Below the pieces are notes generated by a model. The model ran no database searches. It saw only the letters and a program-made list of their open reading frames with translations, and was not told the DNA's origin. Shown here in pieces: positions 18,094 through 26,982 of a stretch of 64,000 bases of DNA. Source of the stretch: Marivibrio sp040218065 (GTDB taxonomy: Bacteria > Pseudomonadota > Alphaproteobacteria > UBA8366 > Aestuariispiraceae); contig NZ_JAVJQE010000005.1 in the NCBI RefSeq assembly GCF_040218065.1, forward strand, positions 248,001 through 312,000, read 5' to 3'. Numbering within the stretch: position 1 is the stretch's first letter; each line of letters opens with the position of its first letter. Both the position numbers and the translations under genes were made by a program.

Positions 18094-19454
18094 CCATGCA
18101 CCTTCAGACTGCCAGCGGTGATCCAGTTCAGCGGGTTGACGGGCTGACCGCCGCGCCGCAGTTCAACGTACAACTGCGGCCGGTCCGCGTCACGCGCCCC
18201 GGCGTCGACCGCGACGCTGTGCGCGGCGCCGGGCGCCAGCCGCTCGGGCATCACGCCGACAGGCTCCCCGGCCAGCACCCACTGTCCGACGACGGCGTCG
18301 ATCCGATCGAATCCGGCGAGGACCGTATGGTAGCCCCCGTCATGTTCGACAATCAATATACGCCCCAGATCCCGGAACGGACCGGCGAAGATCACTTTGC
18401 CGTCGAACGGCGCCACGATTTGGGCGTTGGGTCGGGTGGCGACGAACAGCCCCTTTGCGTTGAAGCCGAAGCCTGTGCTCTCGCCGTAATGGCGCAGAAT
18501 GTCGCCGCGCGCCGGCGCCGTGATCGACCCCTCTTCGGGGAAGGGGCGCATCCCTTCCGGCCGGACGGCGAGCGCCGCGGGCGCGGCCGCGACCTGCGCC
18601 CTTTCCTCGGGAGCCGCGGCGTCTGGGGTCGGCGCGTCGGGTTTCGCGCGGGCCGCTTCGGCGGCGCGCTTCGCCTGGCGCTCGGCTTCTTGGAGACGGG
18701 CGACCAGCTCCTGCAGGCTCTGCGACTCGCGCACCATGCGGTCCAAGGCCTGCTGCGTCTTGCGGGACTCGGCGGCCGTGCGCTCGTACAGATTGCGTTT
18801 CTTGGCGATCAAATCCTCCAACGCCGCGCGGTCGCGGGCGAGGTCGGCGTCCGCCTGATCCAGCTCGCGGATCTTGGCGTCGATGTCGGCGCGCACGGCG
18901 GCAAGCGCCTCCAAATCGTCGCGCAACAGGCGCGCGCGCCCCTCCAGCGCCGGCACGGCGGCGCGCAGCAGCATCGCGCCGCGCACCGCCTCCGTCGGTT
19001 CGCCGGGATAGAGGAAGACCGCCTGGGGCGGATCCTTGGACAGCCGGGCGAGCGCGCCCAACGTCCCGCTCAGCTGACCGTGACGCAGCGCGAGCGCCGC
19101 GCGGCGCTCCGCCAAATCGGCTTCAAGGCCTTGCAGTTGCTCCTCCAGCGCGGAGATCAGCGCCTCGCGCTGCTGAGCGGAGCGCGCGGCGGTGATCAAC
19201 TCCTGACGCAGCGCGTTAATTTCGGCGGCGAGCTTCTGCGCCTCCGCCTCCAGCGCGCGGGATTTGGCGCGGGTCTGCTCGATCTGTCGGTTGAGGCTCT
19301 CGAGCTCCGCCTCGCTCGGCTGTTGCGCCGAAAGCGGCGGCGCCGGCGCGAACGTCAGCAACAGCGCGCCCAGCGTCAGCGCTGCGGCGCCTGTGCGCGC
19401 GCCGCCGGGAGTTCCGCGCCCGCGCGGGTTATTCCGCCGCGCTTTGCTCGACAT
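18090..19454 (-). CDS. envC: EnvC-like murein hydrolase activator (degenerate M23 domain)
   Basis: Periplasmic coiled-coil factor that activates cell-separation amidases. It has 454 residues: a signal peptide (about 18-43, APPLSAQ cleavage region), long coiled coils (about 48-270), a Pro/Ala linker and a LytM/M23-like domain (about 315-450). The usual zinc ligands of M23 peptidases are absent (GFGFNAKGLFVATRP, and YVELRRGG in place of the HxH region), so it is an activator rather than an enzyme. It overlaps gpmI by 26 bases. Confidence 0.88.
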   Translation of the reverse strand: MSSKARRNNPRGRGTPGGARTGAAALTLGALLLTFAPAPPLSAQQPSEAELESLNRQIEQTRAKSRALEAEAQKLAAEINALRQELITAARSAQQREALISALEEQLQGLEADLAERRAALALRHGQLSGTLGALARLSKDPPQAVFLYPGEPTEAVRGAMLLRAAVPALEGRARLLRDDLEALAAVRADIDAKIRELDQADADLARDRAALEDLIAKKRNLYERTAAESRKTQQALDRMVRESQSLQELVARLQEAERQAKRAAEAARAKPDAPTPDAAAPEERAQVAAAPAALAVRPEGMRPFPEEGSITAPARGDILRHYGESTGFGFNAKGLFVATRPNAQIVAPFDGKVIFAGPFRDLGRILIVEHDGGYHTVLAGFDRIDAVVGQWVLAGEPVGVMPERLAPGAAHSVAVDAGARDADRPQLYVELRRGGQPVNPLNWITAGSLKVHG

Positions 19455-21009
19455 ACCGAATCAACGGCCTCCCCGTCATCGCCTGGGGCTGGTCGAGACC
19501 CATGATCGCCAGCAGCGTCGGCGCGAGATCCGCGAGCCGCCCGCTCTCGAGCCGCAGCCGATGAGCGTTGGGGCCGCAATAGACCAGCGGCACCTTGTTC
19601 ATGGTGTGCGCGGTGTGGGCCTGGCCGCTGGCCGGATCGGCCATCATGTCGGCGTTGCCGTGATCGGCGGTGATCAGCATGGCGCCGCCGGCGCCCTCGA
19701 CCGCCTGCACCAACCGGCCGAGGCAGCGATCGACCGCCTCGATCGCCTTTACCGCGGCGTCAAAGTCTCCCGTGTGACCGACCATGTCAGGATTGGCGTA
19801 ATTCACCACGATCAGATCGAAGCGCGCGCTTTCGATCGCGTCGATCAACCGGTCCGTGACCTCCTCGGCCGACATCTCCGGCTTCAAATCGTAGGTGGGG
19901 ACGTCGGGGGAGGGGACCAAAATCCGCTCCTCCCCGTCGAACGGCGTCTCTCGTCCGCCGTTGAAGAAGAAGGTGACGTGCGCGTACTTCTCCGTCTCGG
20001 CGATTCGCAGCTGCGTCAATCCGGCGCGCGAGACCGTCTCGCCCAGCGTGTCTTGAGGCGCGTCCGGGGGGAACAACGGGGTCAGACGGGCGTTCAACGC
20101 CTCTGAATACTCCACCATGCCAAGCGCGGCGGCGAAATCGATCCGATGCGGCCGCGCGAACCCGTCGAACCCCGGATCCAACAGGGCCGTCAGAATCTCG
20201 CGCGCGCGATCGGCGCGGAAGTTGGCCATCAACAGGCCGTCGCCGTCGGCCATGCCGGCGTAGTCGCCGATCGCGGTCGGGGTCGCGAACTCGTCGGTCT
20301 CGCCGCGCGCATAGGCGGCGGCCAGCGCCGCCAGCGCATCCTCGGCGCGCTCGCCCTCGCCCTCAGCGGCGGCGCGATAGGCTTTCTCGACGCGCTCCCA
20401 GCGCTTGTCTCGGTCCATCGCGAAATAGCGGCCCGAGACGCTGGCGATCGGCGCACGCGGCGCCGCGGCCTGAAAACTCTTCAGATAGGCCTCGGCGCTG
20501 CGCGGCGGCGTGTCGCGGCCGTCGAGGATCGCATGAACCCTGACGGGCACGCCGAGATCCACCAGCGCCTCGGCCAGCGCGGCCATATGATCCTGATGGG
20601 CGTGCACGCCGCCCGGCGACAGCAGGCCCAGGAGGTGCGCCGCGCCGCCATGCGCCTTGATCTGCTCGACGAAGTCCAGCAGGGCCGGATTGCGGGCGAG
20701 TTCGCCGCTTTCGACCGCGCGATCGATCCGCGGCAAGTCCTGCAGCACGACCCGGCCGGCGCCGATATTCATGTGGCCGACTTCGGAATTGCCCATCTGG
20801 CCGGCGGGCAGGCCGACGTGATCTTCGCTGGCGTCGAGGACGGCGTGCGGGTTGCCGGCCGTCAGGCGATCCATCACAGGCGTCGCGGCGGCGGCGATGG
20901 CGTTGTTCTCCGTCTCCTCGCGCGCGCCGTACCCGTCCAGGATGCACAGCACGGTCGGGGTCGGCCGGCGACCGGACTCGGGGCGGCGGGGATGGGGGGG
21001 CTTCGTCAC
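19429..21009 (-). CDS. gpmI: 2,3-bisphosphoglycerate-independent phosphoglycerate mutase
   Basis: Interconverts 3- and 2-phosphoglycerate in glycolysis and gluconeogenesis with two Mn ions. The 526 residues begin with a short extension, followed by the metal site D25 (ILDGYG). The phosphorylated S75 is in GQMGNSEVGHMNIGAGR, and C-terminal metal ligands are in NYANPDMVGHTG and TADHGNAD. It leads the leftward envelope cluster; gpmI-envC-ctpA is a conserved alphaproteobacterial order. Confidence 0.96.
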   Translation of the reverse strand: MTKPPHPRRPESGRRPTPTVLCILDGYGAREETENNAIAAAATPVMDRLTAGNPHAVLDASEDHVGLPAGQMGNSEVGHMNIGAGRVVLQDLPRIDRAVESGELARNPALLDFVEQIKAHGGAAHLLGLLSPGGVHAHQDHMAALAEALVDLGVPVRVHAILDGRDTPPRSAEAYLKSFQAAAPRAPIASVSGRYFAMDRDKRWERVEKAYRAAAEGEGERAEDALAALAAAYARGETDEFATPTAIGDYAGMADGDGLLMANFRADRAREILTALLDPGFDGFARPHRIDFAAALGMVEYSEALNARLTPLFPPDAPQDTLGETVSRAGLTQLRIAETEKYAHVTFFFNGGRETPFDGEERILVPSPDVPTYDLKPEMSAEEVTDRLIDAIESARFDLIVVNYANPDMVGHTGDFDAAVKAIEAVDRCLGRLVQAVEGAGGAMLITADHGNADMMADPASGQAHTAHTMNKVPLVYCGPNAHRLRLESGRLADLAPTLLAIMGLDQPQAMTGRPLIRYVEQSAAE

Positions 21010-21053
21010 CGGACACTCTTCCCTTAACTTGGTCGCGGGCGCTCGCCTGTCGC

Positions 21054-21093
21054 CGCCGATCTTAATTGATCGGCGATGGCGTTAGCGTATCAT
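21054..21093 (+). promoter_or_regulatory. Promoter with overlapping inverted repeat, gpmI/hypothetical divergent region
   Basis: CGCCGATC (21054-21061), TTAATT, GATCGGCG (21068-21075) is a perfect 8-base inverted repeat. A promoter candidate overlaps it on the plus strand: TTGATC (21066-21071), 16 bases, TATCAT (21088-21093). The repeat therefore covers the -35 box, the arrangement of a repressor site for the rightward gene. The regulator is unknown. Confidence 0.4.
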
Positions 21094-21238
21094 GCTGTAC
21101 GCTCGGCGCGCGGCGCCGCCGTCGACGGCGGTTTTACAGGAGGCGCGCGCGCTAGGAAAGGCTGACGGGCGCGCCCTGATCTGGATATGGCGCGCGCCGA
21201 CCGCCCCGCCAAGGGGGTCTGTGGGGAGAAGAGCGAGC

Positions 21239-21790
21239 GTGGCGAAGAAGGGCAAAAGCGCGGACGCGCCGAAAGCCGGCAAGCAACCGGGGAAGGCGGC
21301 GGCGACGCCCGGCGATCCGGCGATGCGCGCCCCGGCGTTGGCGTTGCGCCTTTTCGCTCAGGAGATCGAGCGCACTCTGGACGGCGCCGGCGCGGCGCTG
21401 GCGCGTCAGGATGCGGCGCACCTCGCCAGCGTCCATGCCTATACGATCCTCTTGTTCCTGACCGAATTCTCCGACGCGGGCCTCTCGGAAAAGCATTACA
21501 AGACGCTGCTGGCCGAACACGGCGTCGACAGTCCGGCCAACCTGAAGATCTATCCGATGTTGAGCCAGACGGTGCTTTTCGAGCTGTTCCAGAATCTGGG
21601 CGTCAGCCGGGAATCGATTCGCCGCCTGCTGATCCTGCTGGCGGAGCGCGGCCTGATCGACCGCGTCTCCAAAGGGCCGCCCTTCCCGGACCAACTCTGC
21701 ATCTCGAAAGACGGGCGCAAGCTGATGGGCCGCATCGCCAAACGGCTTTCCAAGGACCTCGCGAAAAACAAGCCGTTCGCCTACTTGTGA
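21239..21790 (+). CDS. Hypothetical protein with a winged-helix-like C-terminal region
   Basis: I do not recognise the family. The GTG at 21239 follows GGGGAG (21223-21228) and gives 183 residues; the frame is open from 21092 but the added sequence is low-quality. After a basic Lys/Ala-rich N-terminus (1-30) comes an all-helical region. Its latter part (about 110-165) reads like a winged helix: repeated short helices, then LLILLAERGLIDRVSKGPP and a DQLCISKDGRKLMGRI strand-helix. DNA binding or a MarR-like fold is possible but unproven. It converges on the radical SAM gene, 11 bases away. Confidence 0.6.
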   Translation: MAKKGKSADAPKAGKQPGKAAATPGDPAMRAPALALRLFAQEIERTLDGAGAALARQDAAHLASVHAYTILLFLTEFSDAGLSEKHYKTLLAEHGVDSPANLKIYPMLSQTVLFELFQNLGVSRESIRRLLILLAERGLIDRVSKGPPFPDQLCISKDGRKLMGRIAKRLSKDLAKNKPFAYL

Positions 21791-21801
21791 GGGCGCGTCG
21801 C

Positions 21802-22941
21802 TTAGAACAACGCCATCTGATCGCCCGCCGTCGGGGGACGGCTGAAGCGGCTGCAATCCAGCGACAGGCTGCGCTTGTCGAGGCCGAGGCGCCGGCGGGC
21901 GAGCGCGAAACGCTGACGGATCGTCTCGGCGTAAGCGCCGGCGCCGGTCATCCGGGTCCCCCAGGCGCTGTCGTAAAGCGCCCCGCCGCGCATCGCGCGC
22001 ACATGGTTTAGGACGCGCTCCTTGCGCTCCGGCGCGTGCGCCTCCAGCCACTCCTCGAACAGATCCGCGATCTCCAGCGGCAGGCGCAGCATGACGTAGC
22101 CGGCGCTCCCCGCGCCGGCCTCGGCCGCCGCCTTCAGGATCGCCTCGCTCTCATGGCAGGTGAGGCCCGGGATGATCGGGGCGACGAGCGTCGCCGTCGG
22201 CACCCCCGCCGCCGCAAGGCCCCGGATCGCCTCCAGCCGCCGCGCGGGCGTCGAGGCGCGCGGCTCCATCGCATTCGCCAGGCGGCGATCCAGCGTCGTC
22301 ACCGACAGCGTCGCATGGACCAAATTCTTCTCCGCCATCGGCGCCAGGATGTCGAGATCGCGCAGGATCAGCGCCGACTTGGTGACGATCGTGACCGGGT
22401 GGTTGAAGGCGGCCAGCACCTCCAGAATGCGCCGCATGGCCAGCGTCTCCCGCTCCGCCGGCTGATAGGGGTCGGTGTTCGTCCCGATCGCGATCGGCGC
22501 GGGCTTGTAGCTTTTCTTCGACAACTCCTTCGCCAGCAGATCCGGCGCGCCCGGTTTCCAGAACAGCTTGGATTCGAAATCCAGACCGGGGGAAAGGCCG
22601 TAATAGGCGTGCGTCGGGCGGGCGAAGCAGTAGACGCAGCCATGCTCGCACCCCCGATAGGGATTGATCGAGCGATCGAAGGGCACGTCCGGGCTCTGGT
22701 TGCGGGTGATGACCGTGCGCGCGGCGTCGACGCCCAGCGTCGTGCGCAGCTTGGCGGGCGGGAAATCGGGATCTTCGCCCTCACCCCAGCCGTCGTCGGC
22801 GGCGAGCGCGCCGCGCGGCTCGAAGCGCCCCGCGCGGTTGGACACGGCGCCGCGGCCCTTCACCGGCCGATCCGCCAGGACGTCGTCGGGATGGGGGCCG
22901 TAGCCGGCGTCAATAGATCCGTCGTCGAAGACCTCGCTCAT
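21802..22941 (-). CDS. PA0069-family radical SAM protein (SplB-like)
   Basis: A 379-residue radical S-adenosylmethionine protein of the group related to spore photoproduct lyase. The 4Fe-4S cysteines C98, C102 and C105 lie in NPYRGCEHGCVYCFARPTHAY. Further family segments are GTNTDPYQPAE (about 154-164) and TKSALILRDLDIL. The substrate is unknown; database names of DNA repair photolyase type rest on similarity only. The upstream 51 bases contain two LexA-box-like repeats, giving independent support for a DNA-damage role. Confidence 0.87.
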   Translation of the reverse strand: MSEVFDDGSIDAGYGPHPDDVLADRPVKGRGAVSNRAGRFEPRGALAADDGWGEGEDPDFPPAKLRTTLGVDAARTVITRNQSPDVPFDRSINPYRGCEHGCVYCFARPTHAYYGLSPGLDFESKLFWKPGAPDLLAKELSKKSYKPAPIAIGTNTDPYQPAERETLAMRRILEVLAAFNHPVTIVTKSALILRDLDILAPMAEKNLVHATLSVTTLDRRLANAMEPRASTPARRLEAIRGLAAAGVPTATLVAPIIPGLTCHESEAILKAAAEAGAGSAGYVMLRLPLEIADLFEEWLEAHAPERKERVLNHVRAMRGGALYDSAWGTRMTGAGAYAETIRQRFALARRRLGLDKRSLSLDCSRFSRPPTAGDQMALF

Positions 22942-22955
22942 GCAGGGGAGTTTAG

Positions 22956-22992
22956 GAACGAAGGCGGAACGCGTAAAGTTCTTTTTTCGTTC
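22956..22992. promoter_or_regulatory. Two alphaproteobacterial LexA (SOS) box matches
   Basis: GAAC-N7-GAAC occurs at 22956-22970 and GTTC-N7-GTTC at 22978-22992, each an exact match to the direct-repeat SOS box of alphaproteobacterial LexA. They lie 15-51 bases upstream of the radical SAM start codon. Together they also form an inverted repeat, GGAACGAA (22955-22962) with TTCGTTCC (22986-22993). Confidence 0.7.
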
Positions 22993-23174
22993 CGATCGAG
23001 TGAAGAGGCCGCCGAAACGCGGTCGATCGCGCCCGTTTCGGCGTCCCGCTCCGTCGGAACAGAGGGAAGGCCGTCGTCAAGTCAGTCCATGCAGTAGGAT
23101 GATCCGCACGCCGCACGGCTCACGCCTCGTCGGCCGGGATGACGGGCCTCGTCGCGAGCCGAGGAGCCGACCGC

Positions 23175-23702
23175 CTACGTCTCCTTCAAGCGCGGCATCA
23201 GCTCCACGAAGTTGCAGGGCCGATGGCGGAAGTCGAGCTGGGCGCGCAGGATCTCGTCCCATCCGTCCTTGCAGGCGCCGGTGGAGCCGGGCAGCGCGAA
23301 GAGGTATGTGCCGTTCGCCAGCACCGCCATCGCGCGGCTCTGGATCGTCGAGGTTCCGATTTTCGCGGCCGAAATCCAGCGGAAATACTCGCCGAAGCCG
23401 GGGATCTCCTTCTCGGCGACGCGGGCGAACGCCTCCGGCGTCACGTCGCGGCCGGTCAGGCCGGTCCCGCCCGTGGTGACGACGCAATCGATCTTCGGGT
23501 CGGCGATCCAGTCCTTCAGCTTGGCCTCGATCGCGTCCGCGTCGTCCTTCACGATCGCGCGGTCGGCCAGATGGTGGCCGTCTTCCTCCAGACGCCGGAC
23601 CAGCGTCTCGCCGGACCGGTCGCTGGCCATGTCGCGGGTGTCGGAGACGGTCAAAACCGCGATGTTCACGGGCTTGAAGGGCAGGCTTTCGTCGATCGCC
23701 AT
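23175..23702 (-). CDS. moaB: Molybdenum cofactor biosynthesis protein MoaB/Mog
   Basis: Adenylylates molybdopterin, or performs the equivalent step, in molybdenum cofactor synthesis. The 175 residues contain the MoCF signature TTGGTGLTGRDVTPE (about 75-89) and LPGSTGACKDGWDEIL (about 136-151). MoaB and Mog cannot be cleanly separated here; MoaB is chosen because of size and lack of the MogA-specific C-terminus. No molybdoenzyme or other cofactor gene is nearby. Confidence 0.9.
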   Translation of the reverse strand: MAIDESLPFKPVNIAVLTVSDTRDMASDRSGETLVRRLEEDGHHLADRAIVKDDADAIEAKLKDWIADPKIDCVVTTGGTGLTGRDVTPEAFARVAEKEIPGFGEYFRWISAAKIGTSTIQSRAMAVLANGTYLFALPGSTGACKDGWDEILRAQLDFRHRPCNFVELMPRLKET

Positions 23703-23766
23703 GGGCGTTCGGGCTCCGGCAAGGGCTTGAGGACCGACGCCGGCCGCGGCGGGCGGCGGGCGGCGC

Positions 23767-25659
23767 CTACTCGACAGCCGCGATCGGCTGCTCCGCGATC
23801 TCCGTCGCGTCCAACCCCATATAGATCGGCCAGGCGCCGGCGATCAAGGCGTCCAGCGTCGGCGTGGCCTGGCCCATGCGGTGGCGGTAGATCCAGAGAT
23901 TCGCCATCACATGCTCGACATAGTCCCGCGTCTCGCGCGAGGGCAGGCTTTCGATGAATAGCAGCGGATCGTCGACATACTCGATCTTGTCGCGCCACTT
24001 GTTAAGGTTCCCCGGGCCGCCGTTATAGGCGGCGGCCGCGTAGAACAGGTTCCCGGCGATGTCCGGCTGGTCCAGCAGCATGGCGATGTAGCGCTGGCCG
24101 AGGGAGAGATTGAGCGCCGGCTCGAACAGCTCCGCGCGTTTGGCGCCGCGATAGCGCTCGCCCGCGATCCACCCGGCGGTCGCCGGCATCAGCTGCATCA
24201 GCCCGCGCGCGCCCGCATAGGAGACGGCCCGCGCGCGGAACCGGCTTTCCTGGCGCACGAAGGCGTAGACCAGCGCCCGGTCGATCCGGAAGCCGTCCTG
24301 CGGGCGCCAGCCCGGCAGCGGGTAGAGCGCCGCGTCGAGCCGCAGCCCTTCTCGGCGCACCAGATCGCGTCCCACCCGATAGGCGAGGTCGGCGAGCCCG
24401 GCGGCGTCGGCGAACGCCAGCAGCGTCTCCGCCATCGCCGGCGGCAGCGCGTCCACGAAGCGGCGCAGTTCGGCGTCGGCGCGCTCGCTCTCCCCGACCT
24501 CGATCAGGGCGACGGCGCGCCGCGCCGCCGGAATCTGCATCAGCACGGCCACTTCGTCCGCGCTCAAGGCCGGCAGGGAAAAGTCCAGCGCCGGCGCCTG
24601 CCCCAGCGCCCGCGTCGCCAGCAGGCCGTAAAAGCTGCGCGGGGTTTCTGCGGCGCGCTTCAGCATCGCGTTCATCTGCTGCGGCCGGCCGCCGACCAGC
24701 GCCGCGCGCGCCGCCCAGTAGGCGCCGGCTGCGCGGCGCCAGGCGTCCGCCGTGCGGGCGGCGGAAAGCGCGGCGAAATGGGCGTAGGCGGTCTCGAACG
24801 CGCCGGCCCGGAAGGCGGCCAGACCGCCCCACCAATGCGCCCGCGCCGCCTCGTCCCCGCCGCGGCGCGCGGCTTCGGCGGCGACGTCCATCGCCTCGGC
24901 GTCCTTGTGGTAGCGATAATAGCCGCGCGCGATCACCCCCAGGCTCTGAGCGTAGGCCAGCGGCGTGAACAGCCGCTGATGCGCGTCCTGTCGCAGATGC
25001 TCCAGCGAATGCGTGACCGAGCCGCGCTGCACCCAGCGGACGATCTGGCGCTGAACGCTGCGGATCTGACCGCGCTCCCACCGGGTCTTTCCGGCGTAGG
25101 GGTCGGGCGCGCGCTCGACCAGCCGATCTCCCTCGCCCTCCAGGGACGCTTCGCCGCTCAGCTTTTCAATTCCGGGCAGCGCGACCGAGCGCGGCTCCTG
25201 AGGCCATTTGTAGTTCGCCGGTCGGCGCTTAAGCGCCAGGCGATAGATGCGCTGGGCGCCGGGATGGTCCGCGTATTCGGCCATCCACCCCTTGAGCTCC
25301 AGATAGCTGGAGCGCCAGGCGGTCGGGTGCATGTAGCGTTGAAACAGCACGTGGCCCAGCAGCAGGTCCGACTCGAGCTGCGCCATCTCGCGGTCGGCGG
25401 ACTGCATCGCCCCCTCGCGCTGGAGCGCGAAGATTCGGGCGTAGCGCGCGGCGTCGGCCTCGCTCAGGACGCGCGGCAACGCGGCGTGATCGACGCTGGG
25501 CGCCTCCACCGCGCGACGAATGTCGAGGGCGGCGCTCTCCGGCGCCGGCGTTTCGGCGGCGGCGAAGCCGGCCGCCAGGCCGAGCGCCAGAGCGCCTGCG
25601 GCCGCGGCGCGGCTGAAACGCTCGAACGGCCCCCAGAATCGGGCGGAGCTGTCGGCCAT
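23767..25659 (-). CDS. Soluble lytic murein transglycosylase (Slt type)
   Basis: Periplasmic enzyme that cleaves peptidoglycan glycan strands with formation of 1,6-anhydro-muramyl ends. The ATG at 25659 gives 630 residues (a TTG lies directly upstream). A signal peptide (about 14-35, ending GFAAAE) is followed by a long alpha-superhelical region (about 60-430) and the SLT domain. The catalytic glutamate is E471 in VRQESRF, followed by GARGLMQLMPATA and AAYNGGPGN. This layout matches Slt70. Confidence 0.93.
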   Translation of the reverse strand: MADSSARFWGPFERFSRAAAAGALALGLAAGFAAAETPAPESAALDIRRAVEAPSVDHAALPRVLSEADAARYARIFALQREGAMQSADREMAQLESDLLLGHVLFQRYMHPTAWRSSYLELKGWMAEYADHPGAQRIYRLALKRRPANYKWPQEPRSVALPGIEKLSGEASLEGEGDRLVERAPDPYAGKTRWERGQIRSVQRQIVRWVQRGSVTHSLEHLRQDAHQRLFTPLAYAQSLGVIARGYYRYHKDAEAMDVAAEAARRGGDEAARAHWWGGLAAFRAGAFETAYAHFAALSAARTADAWRRAAGAYWAARAALVGGRPQQMNAMLKRAAETPRSFYGLLATRALGQAPALDFSLPALSADEVAVLMQIPAARRAVALIEVGESERADAELRRFVDALPPAMAETLLAFADAAGLADLAYRVGRDLVRREGLRLDAALYPLPGWRPQDGFRIDRALVYAFVRQESRFRARAVSYAGARGLMQLMPATAGWIAGERYRGAKRAELFEPALNLSLGQRYIAMLLDQPDIAGNLFYAAAAYNGGPGNLNKWRDKIEYVDDPLLFIESLPSRETRDYVEHVMANLWIYRHRMGQATPTLDALIAGAWPIYMGLDATEIAEQPIAAVE

Positions 25660-25819
25660 CAAGGGTCGCCCTCCCGAAGCGACGACGGGGCGCTTAATCG
25701 GTCTCTCCCGACCGGCTTCCGGCCGGTTCGGCCGGAGAGCGCGCGCACGAAAACACCCACGCTAGATAAGGGAAGGCGCCACAATCGGCAACCTACTTGT
25801 CGCTAAGCCGTTGATTTGC

Positions 25820-25845
25820 GGCGATTCAGAGTTTTTGAATTCGCC
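25820..25845 (-). terminator. Hairpin downstream of the uracil-DNA glycosylase gene
   Basis: Read on the minus strand, GGCGAATTCA pairs with TGAATCGCC (one bulged base) around a 7-base loop, 20 bases past the stop codon. It lacks a T-run in the right place, so termination is possible rather than certain. Confidence 0.4.
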
Positions 25846-25865
25846 AAACTTTTGACGAACTCGCC

Positions 25866-26789
25866 TTATTTCGGCGACTCCAGCCCGAGGTCCCGCATCC
25901 GCCGCTGCAGGGCCAGCAAATCGCGCCAGACGAAACGCTTCATCGCCGGATTGCGCAGTAGATAGGCGGGATGGAAGGTCGCTAGCGCCGGCAGGGCGCC
26001 CAGATCGCCGCCGGCCGGGTAATCGAACCATTTGCCGCGAAGCTTGGTGACGCCCTGCTCGGTCCCGAGCAGCGACTTGGCCGATTTGCCGCCGATCAGC
26101 AGGATCACCTTGGGCGCGACCAATTGGATGTGACGCTCGACGAAGGGGCGGCAGGCCGCAACCTCGGCGTCGGTCGGCGTGCGGTTCCCGGGGGGGCGCC
26201 AATAGAGCACGTTGGTGATGTGCACCCGCGTGCGGTCCAGGTCGACGGCGCTCAACATCCGATCCAAAAGCTGTCCCGAAACGCCGACGAACGGCTTTCC
26301 CTGACGATCTTCGTCCGCGCCGGGCGCTTCGCCGATCAGCATGACGTCGGCGTCGGGCGCGCCGTCGGCGAAAACGAGGTTGGTCGCCGTCAGCTTCAGC
26401 GGGCAGCCGTCGAACGCCTCCAACGCCGCACGCAAGCCGTCCAGGGACGTGCAGGCGGCGGCGGCGGCGCGCCCTTTCTCCGCCGCCTCGGCGGCGCCCA
26501 GGGGCGCGTCGTCCGGCAGAGCGCGCGGGCTCGCCTGAGCCGGTCGCGGGGCGACGTCGCCGCCAGGGGAGGGCTGGGGACCCGGCGAGCGGGCGTCGGC
26601 GCTATGGGGGGCGCGGGCCGCCGGCCGGGCGCGGCGTTCGGCCTTGCGGCGTTCGCTCTCTGCGAACTCGGCGTAGCGATCGACGGGCGCGTCCGAGATC
26701 GCCTCGTCCGCGCCCATCGACGCCTGCCACAGCAGCGCGGCGGCGAGCGCCGCGTCGTTTTCCCGCAGGTTCTGGTCGTCGCCGGTCAT
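25866..26789 (-). CDS. Uracil-DNA glycosylase, family 4-like
   Basis: Removes uracil from DNA to start base-excision repair. The 307 residues comprise a low-complexity, Ala/Arg/Pro-rich N-terminal third (to about 110) and the glycosylase domain. The domain carries motif A GEAPGADEDRQGKPFVG (153-169), SGQLLD, and motif B HPAYLLRNP (273-281). Family 4 enzymes normally bind a 4Fe-4S cluster through four cysteines. Here C129 and C213 are placed correctly, but the KCRPP cysteine is replaced by W197 (LYWRPPGNRTP) and only C113 remains as a possible partner. Cluster binding is therefore doubtful. Confidence 0.9.
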   Translation of the reverse strand: MTGDDQNLRENDAALAAALLWQASMGADEAISDAPVDRYAEFAESERRKAERRARPAARAPHSADARSPGPQPSPGGDVAPRPAQASPRALPDDAPLGAAEAAEKGRAAAAACTSLDGLRAALEAFDGCPLKLTATNLVFADGAPDADVMLIGEAPGADEDRQGKPFVGVSGQLLDRMLSAVDLDRTRVHITNVLYWRPPGNRTPTDAEVAACRPFVERHIQLVAPKVILLIGGKSAKSLLGTEQGVTKLRGKWFDYPAGGDLGALPALATFHPAYLLRNPAMKRFVWRDLLALQRRMRDLGLESPK

Positions 26790-26982
26790 TGTTCGTGGAT
26801 CGAAGCCGAATAGGGTTCTCGCTCAGCGCCGACGGACGGCGCGCGTCCTCGGCTCGACCGCGAGCCTAGCACGCCGCGGCTTGGAACCGCACGCCCGATC
26901 GTCTAGAACGGGCGCGGGTTGGATCGACGGGGGGCCGCCGACGGTGAGCGCGCGGCCGCGACACAGCTGGGAAGAGCAGGTC

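Noticed and set aside
18090..19454. EnvC homologue as an active M23 endopeptidase
   Set aside because: The zinc-ligand positions are replaced, so an activator role fits better.
26781..26815. Possible LexA box near the uracil-DNA glycosylase start (GTTC copies at about 26791 and 26813)
   Set aside because: The two GTTC copies are not 7 bases apart, unlike the exact pair at 22956-22992.
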